Source: Aurelia coerulea
Lineage: Eukaryota; Cnidaria; Scyphozoa; Semaeostomeae; Ulmaridae
Direction of reading: 5' to 3'
Assembly (NCBI GenBank): GCA_039566865.1
Contig: CM076961.1
Coordinates: forward strand, 6,409,501 to 6,473,500
DNA: 64,000 nt
Every line of letters begins with the position of its first letter. The first letter of the stretch is position 1. The notes beneath the pieces are model-generated. The model was not told the origin of the DNA, made no database searches, and was given only the letters and a program-made list of their open reading frames with translations. Below are positions 62,271 to 64,000 of this stretch, in pieces. A program made the position numbers and the translations under genes.

Positions 62271-64000
62271 TTTTTTTTCTTTTTTTTTATTTAATCCATA
62301 TTTAAAGTTGGTATTTACAATAGTAATCATAAAAGTACTAATTCAAACCAACTATTTACAAAGAAATATACATTATACAAAAAACTAGCGGCATATTTTG
62401 CAGGTGCATTTATCACCAGCCCAGTCTTTGATCCTCTTTTTGAAAGCCGAAAGTGTTGGCTCATTTTTGACACTATCATCTAGGGTATTCCAGAGTAGAC
62501 TCCCTCTAAATGACAGTGATTCTTGCCCATAGCCCTGTGTCTTTATTTGTGGCAGTTTGCAAAGATTTTGTATCCTTAGATTATAACTTACATGTTTCTT
62601 TTCATGAAATTCCCATATAAGCGATGGGTTAAGATGACTCATGGACTTGTAGATTTCTGTCATTAATTTCTGCAAGTTTCTAACATGTATGCAAAAACTG
62701 CCACTTCGAGTGAGCAATGTTTCAAAGGGACATTCGTATTCTTTATAGAGGATCCGAAGAGCACGTTTGTGTGTGCGATCAATCTCTTTGTATGCACCTT
62801 TGTTGCAGAATAGCCAGATCAAAGGGCAATAATTGAAGTTCGACAAGATACTTGTGCAAAATTGTTAATGCCTGTTCTCTAGAAATATACATATTAAGCC
62901 TAGAAAAGGCACTGATTTTTTTGTTGACTTTTGAGCATAACGTTTTGACGTGATTGCTAAACTTTAATTTGTTGTCAATTTCAATCCCTAGCAATTCAAC
63001 ATGATCTGTTGCAGATAATTTGTTCTCATTGATGTTAAGTCGTAGTCCTCTCTGCCCTTTCAAGCCAAGGAACATTAGCTGGAATTTTTGTTGGGTTTGC
63101 AACCATTCCATTGTTTGTAAACCATTCGAGCAATCTGCTGAGATCACTTTCCAAATTGGTAACAATCTCATGTAGGTCTAGCCGACATGAGTATATGGTG
63201 TTATCATCTGCAAAATTACAGATCTCAGAGTCTAATCTCATTAGACATAGATCATTGATGAATATGTTAAAGAGCAAAGGACCTAGGACAGATCCCTGTG
63301 GTACTCCAATCTTTATTCTTTTTGCGGTACTTCTATGTGAACCAATCTTTACCCTTTGGTGGCGGCCATCCAGATAGCTGTACATAAGGCAAAGGCTATT
63401 TAAATCGAATCCATATGCCTCCAGTTTTGCAATAAGGAGGTCATGAGGCAGACAGTCGTAGGCCTTGGATAAATCCATTAGAATTGTTCCTACTATACCT
63501 GATGCATCAAGACATTTCCTCCATTTTTCTATCAACCTTATCAAAGCATGTTGCGTACTATACCCCTCTCTGAAACCACACAAAATTTCGGAGAGTTGGT
63601 CTTGAAAGTATGGGCATATTTGGTCTTTTAGAATTCTTTCAAATACTTTAGAGGCTGCAGGTAAGACACTTATTGGCCTAAAGTTTCCCTTATAATTTGG
63701 ATCATCATTTTTGAACAGAGGGCTGAGATCAGGTTCCTTTAGTTCGTTTGGAAACTTGCAATCATAGATTGCAAAGTTGATGCAATCTGTTAGGTAGGGG
63801 CAAACTATTTCCCTCGTTGCCTTTAACATACCAGTTGGAATATTCCCACTGTTGGATTTATTCTTGTCAAGCAAGTCTATCTGCTTCATGACCTCATTTG
63901 GGCTTACATGAGAGAATCTAAAAGTGTTACCGTTTCATGTTACATGTTGATTAATCACCTTTACAGAGGGGTGATCTTTATACTTATTTATCGCTCTCAA
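62271..64000 (-). pseudogene. APE-type LINE (jockey/CR1-like) ORF2, partial
   Basis: The minus strand runs from the window edge to a T-run at 62271-62289 that marks the poly(A). The reverse transcriptase (63889-63100) shows GNFRPISVLPAASKVFERIL, CGFREGYSTQHAL, LMDLSKAYDCLPHDLL, GVPQGSVLGPLLFNIFIND and catalytic FADDNT. After a frameshift near 63095 it continues NKLSATDHVELLGIEIDNKL and KVNKKISAFSRLN. After a second near 62850, FNYCPLIWLFCNK through the Cys-rich end KRIKDWAGDKCTCKICR (62385). An in-frame stop lies near 63930, upstream of the RT. The endonuclease domain is outside the window. All catalytic RT residues persist, so it decayed recently. Confidence 0.9.

Overview
This 64 kb window looks like a gene-poor, transposon-dense stretch of an invertebrate metazoan genome. 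The overall composition is AT-rich, with introns, GT/AG splice sites, poly(A)-tailed LINEs, an intact BEL/Pao element, TTAA- and TA-flanked MITEs, satellite DNA and TAA/TTG microsatellites. The repertoire (BEL/Pao, Dong/R4-like RLE LINE, PF20700-type Kolobok-like transposase, jockey/CR1-like LINE tails, a DUF229 gene, a RecQ-like helicase relic) fits a marine invertebrate, most likely a cnidarian or an early-branching deuterostome. The species is not determinable from the sequence. There are no prokaryotic operons, CRISPR arrays or rRNA genes.

Layout. 1-9340: fragments of a mariner-like and a piggyBac-like MITE, cut by a young BEL/Pao LTR retrotransposon on the minus strand with one uninterrupted 2315-codon gag-pol frame and seven near-identical 141-bp repeats in gag. 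9341-11434: a three-level nest (TIR element, hAT-type element with 8-bp TSD, 5'-truncated LINE with 11-bp TSD). 11571-14815: LINE tail with a Harbinger-like MITE, a further MITE and a foldback element. 14967-18460: the only convincing host gene, with two plus-strand exons in matching phase 1: a 228-bp beta-trefoil-like module and a 1.5-kb DUF229 (alkaline-phosphatase/sulfatase-like) exon. Its intron holds a 274-bp unit carrying RNA polymerase III A/B boxes and a hammerhead-like core. 18478-35000: LINE tails and MITEs of several families, including one rich in an AAGAAAC motif. 35099-38100: a decayed, intron-containing RecQ-like helicase on the minus strand. 40431-46765: a 98-bp satellite interrupted by a 916-bp tandem unit bearing hammerhead-like motifs (Penelope-like or retrozyme-like) and by two TIR elements. 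46866-56860: more MITEs, including a piggyBac-like MITE hosting a Kolobok-like element. 57019-61240: an RLE-type (Dong/R4-like) LINE bounded on both sides by TAA repeats and broken by a piggyBac-like MITE. 62271-64000: an APE-type (jockey/CR1-like) LINE on the minus strand running off the window.

Almost all the coding sequence belongs to mobile elements. Apparently autonomous coding capacity is intact only in the BEL/Pao element. The Kolobok-like transposase, both large LINEs and the helicase are all broken by frameshifts, duplications, stops or insertions. Insertion order can be read from target-site duplications, so the window works as a stratigraphy of several element families.
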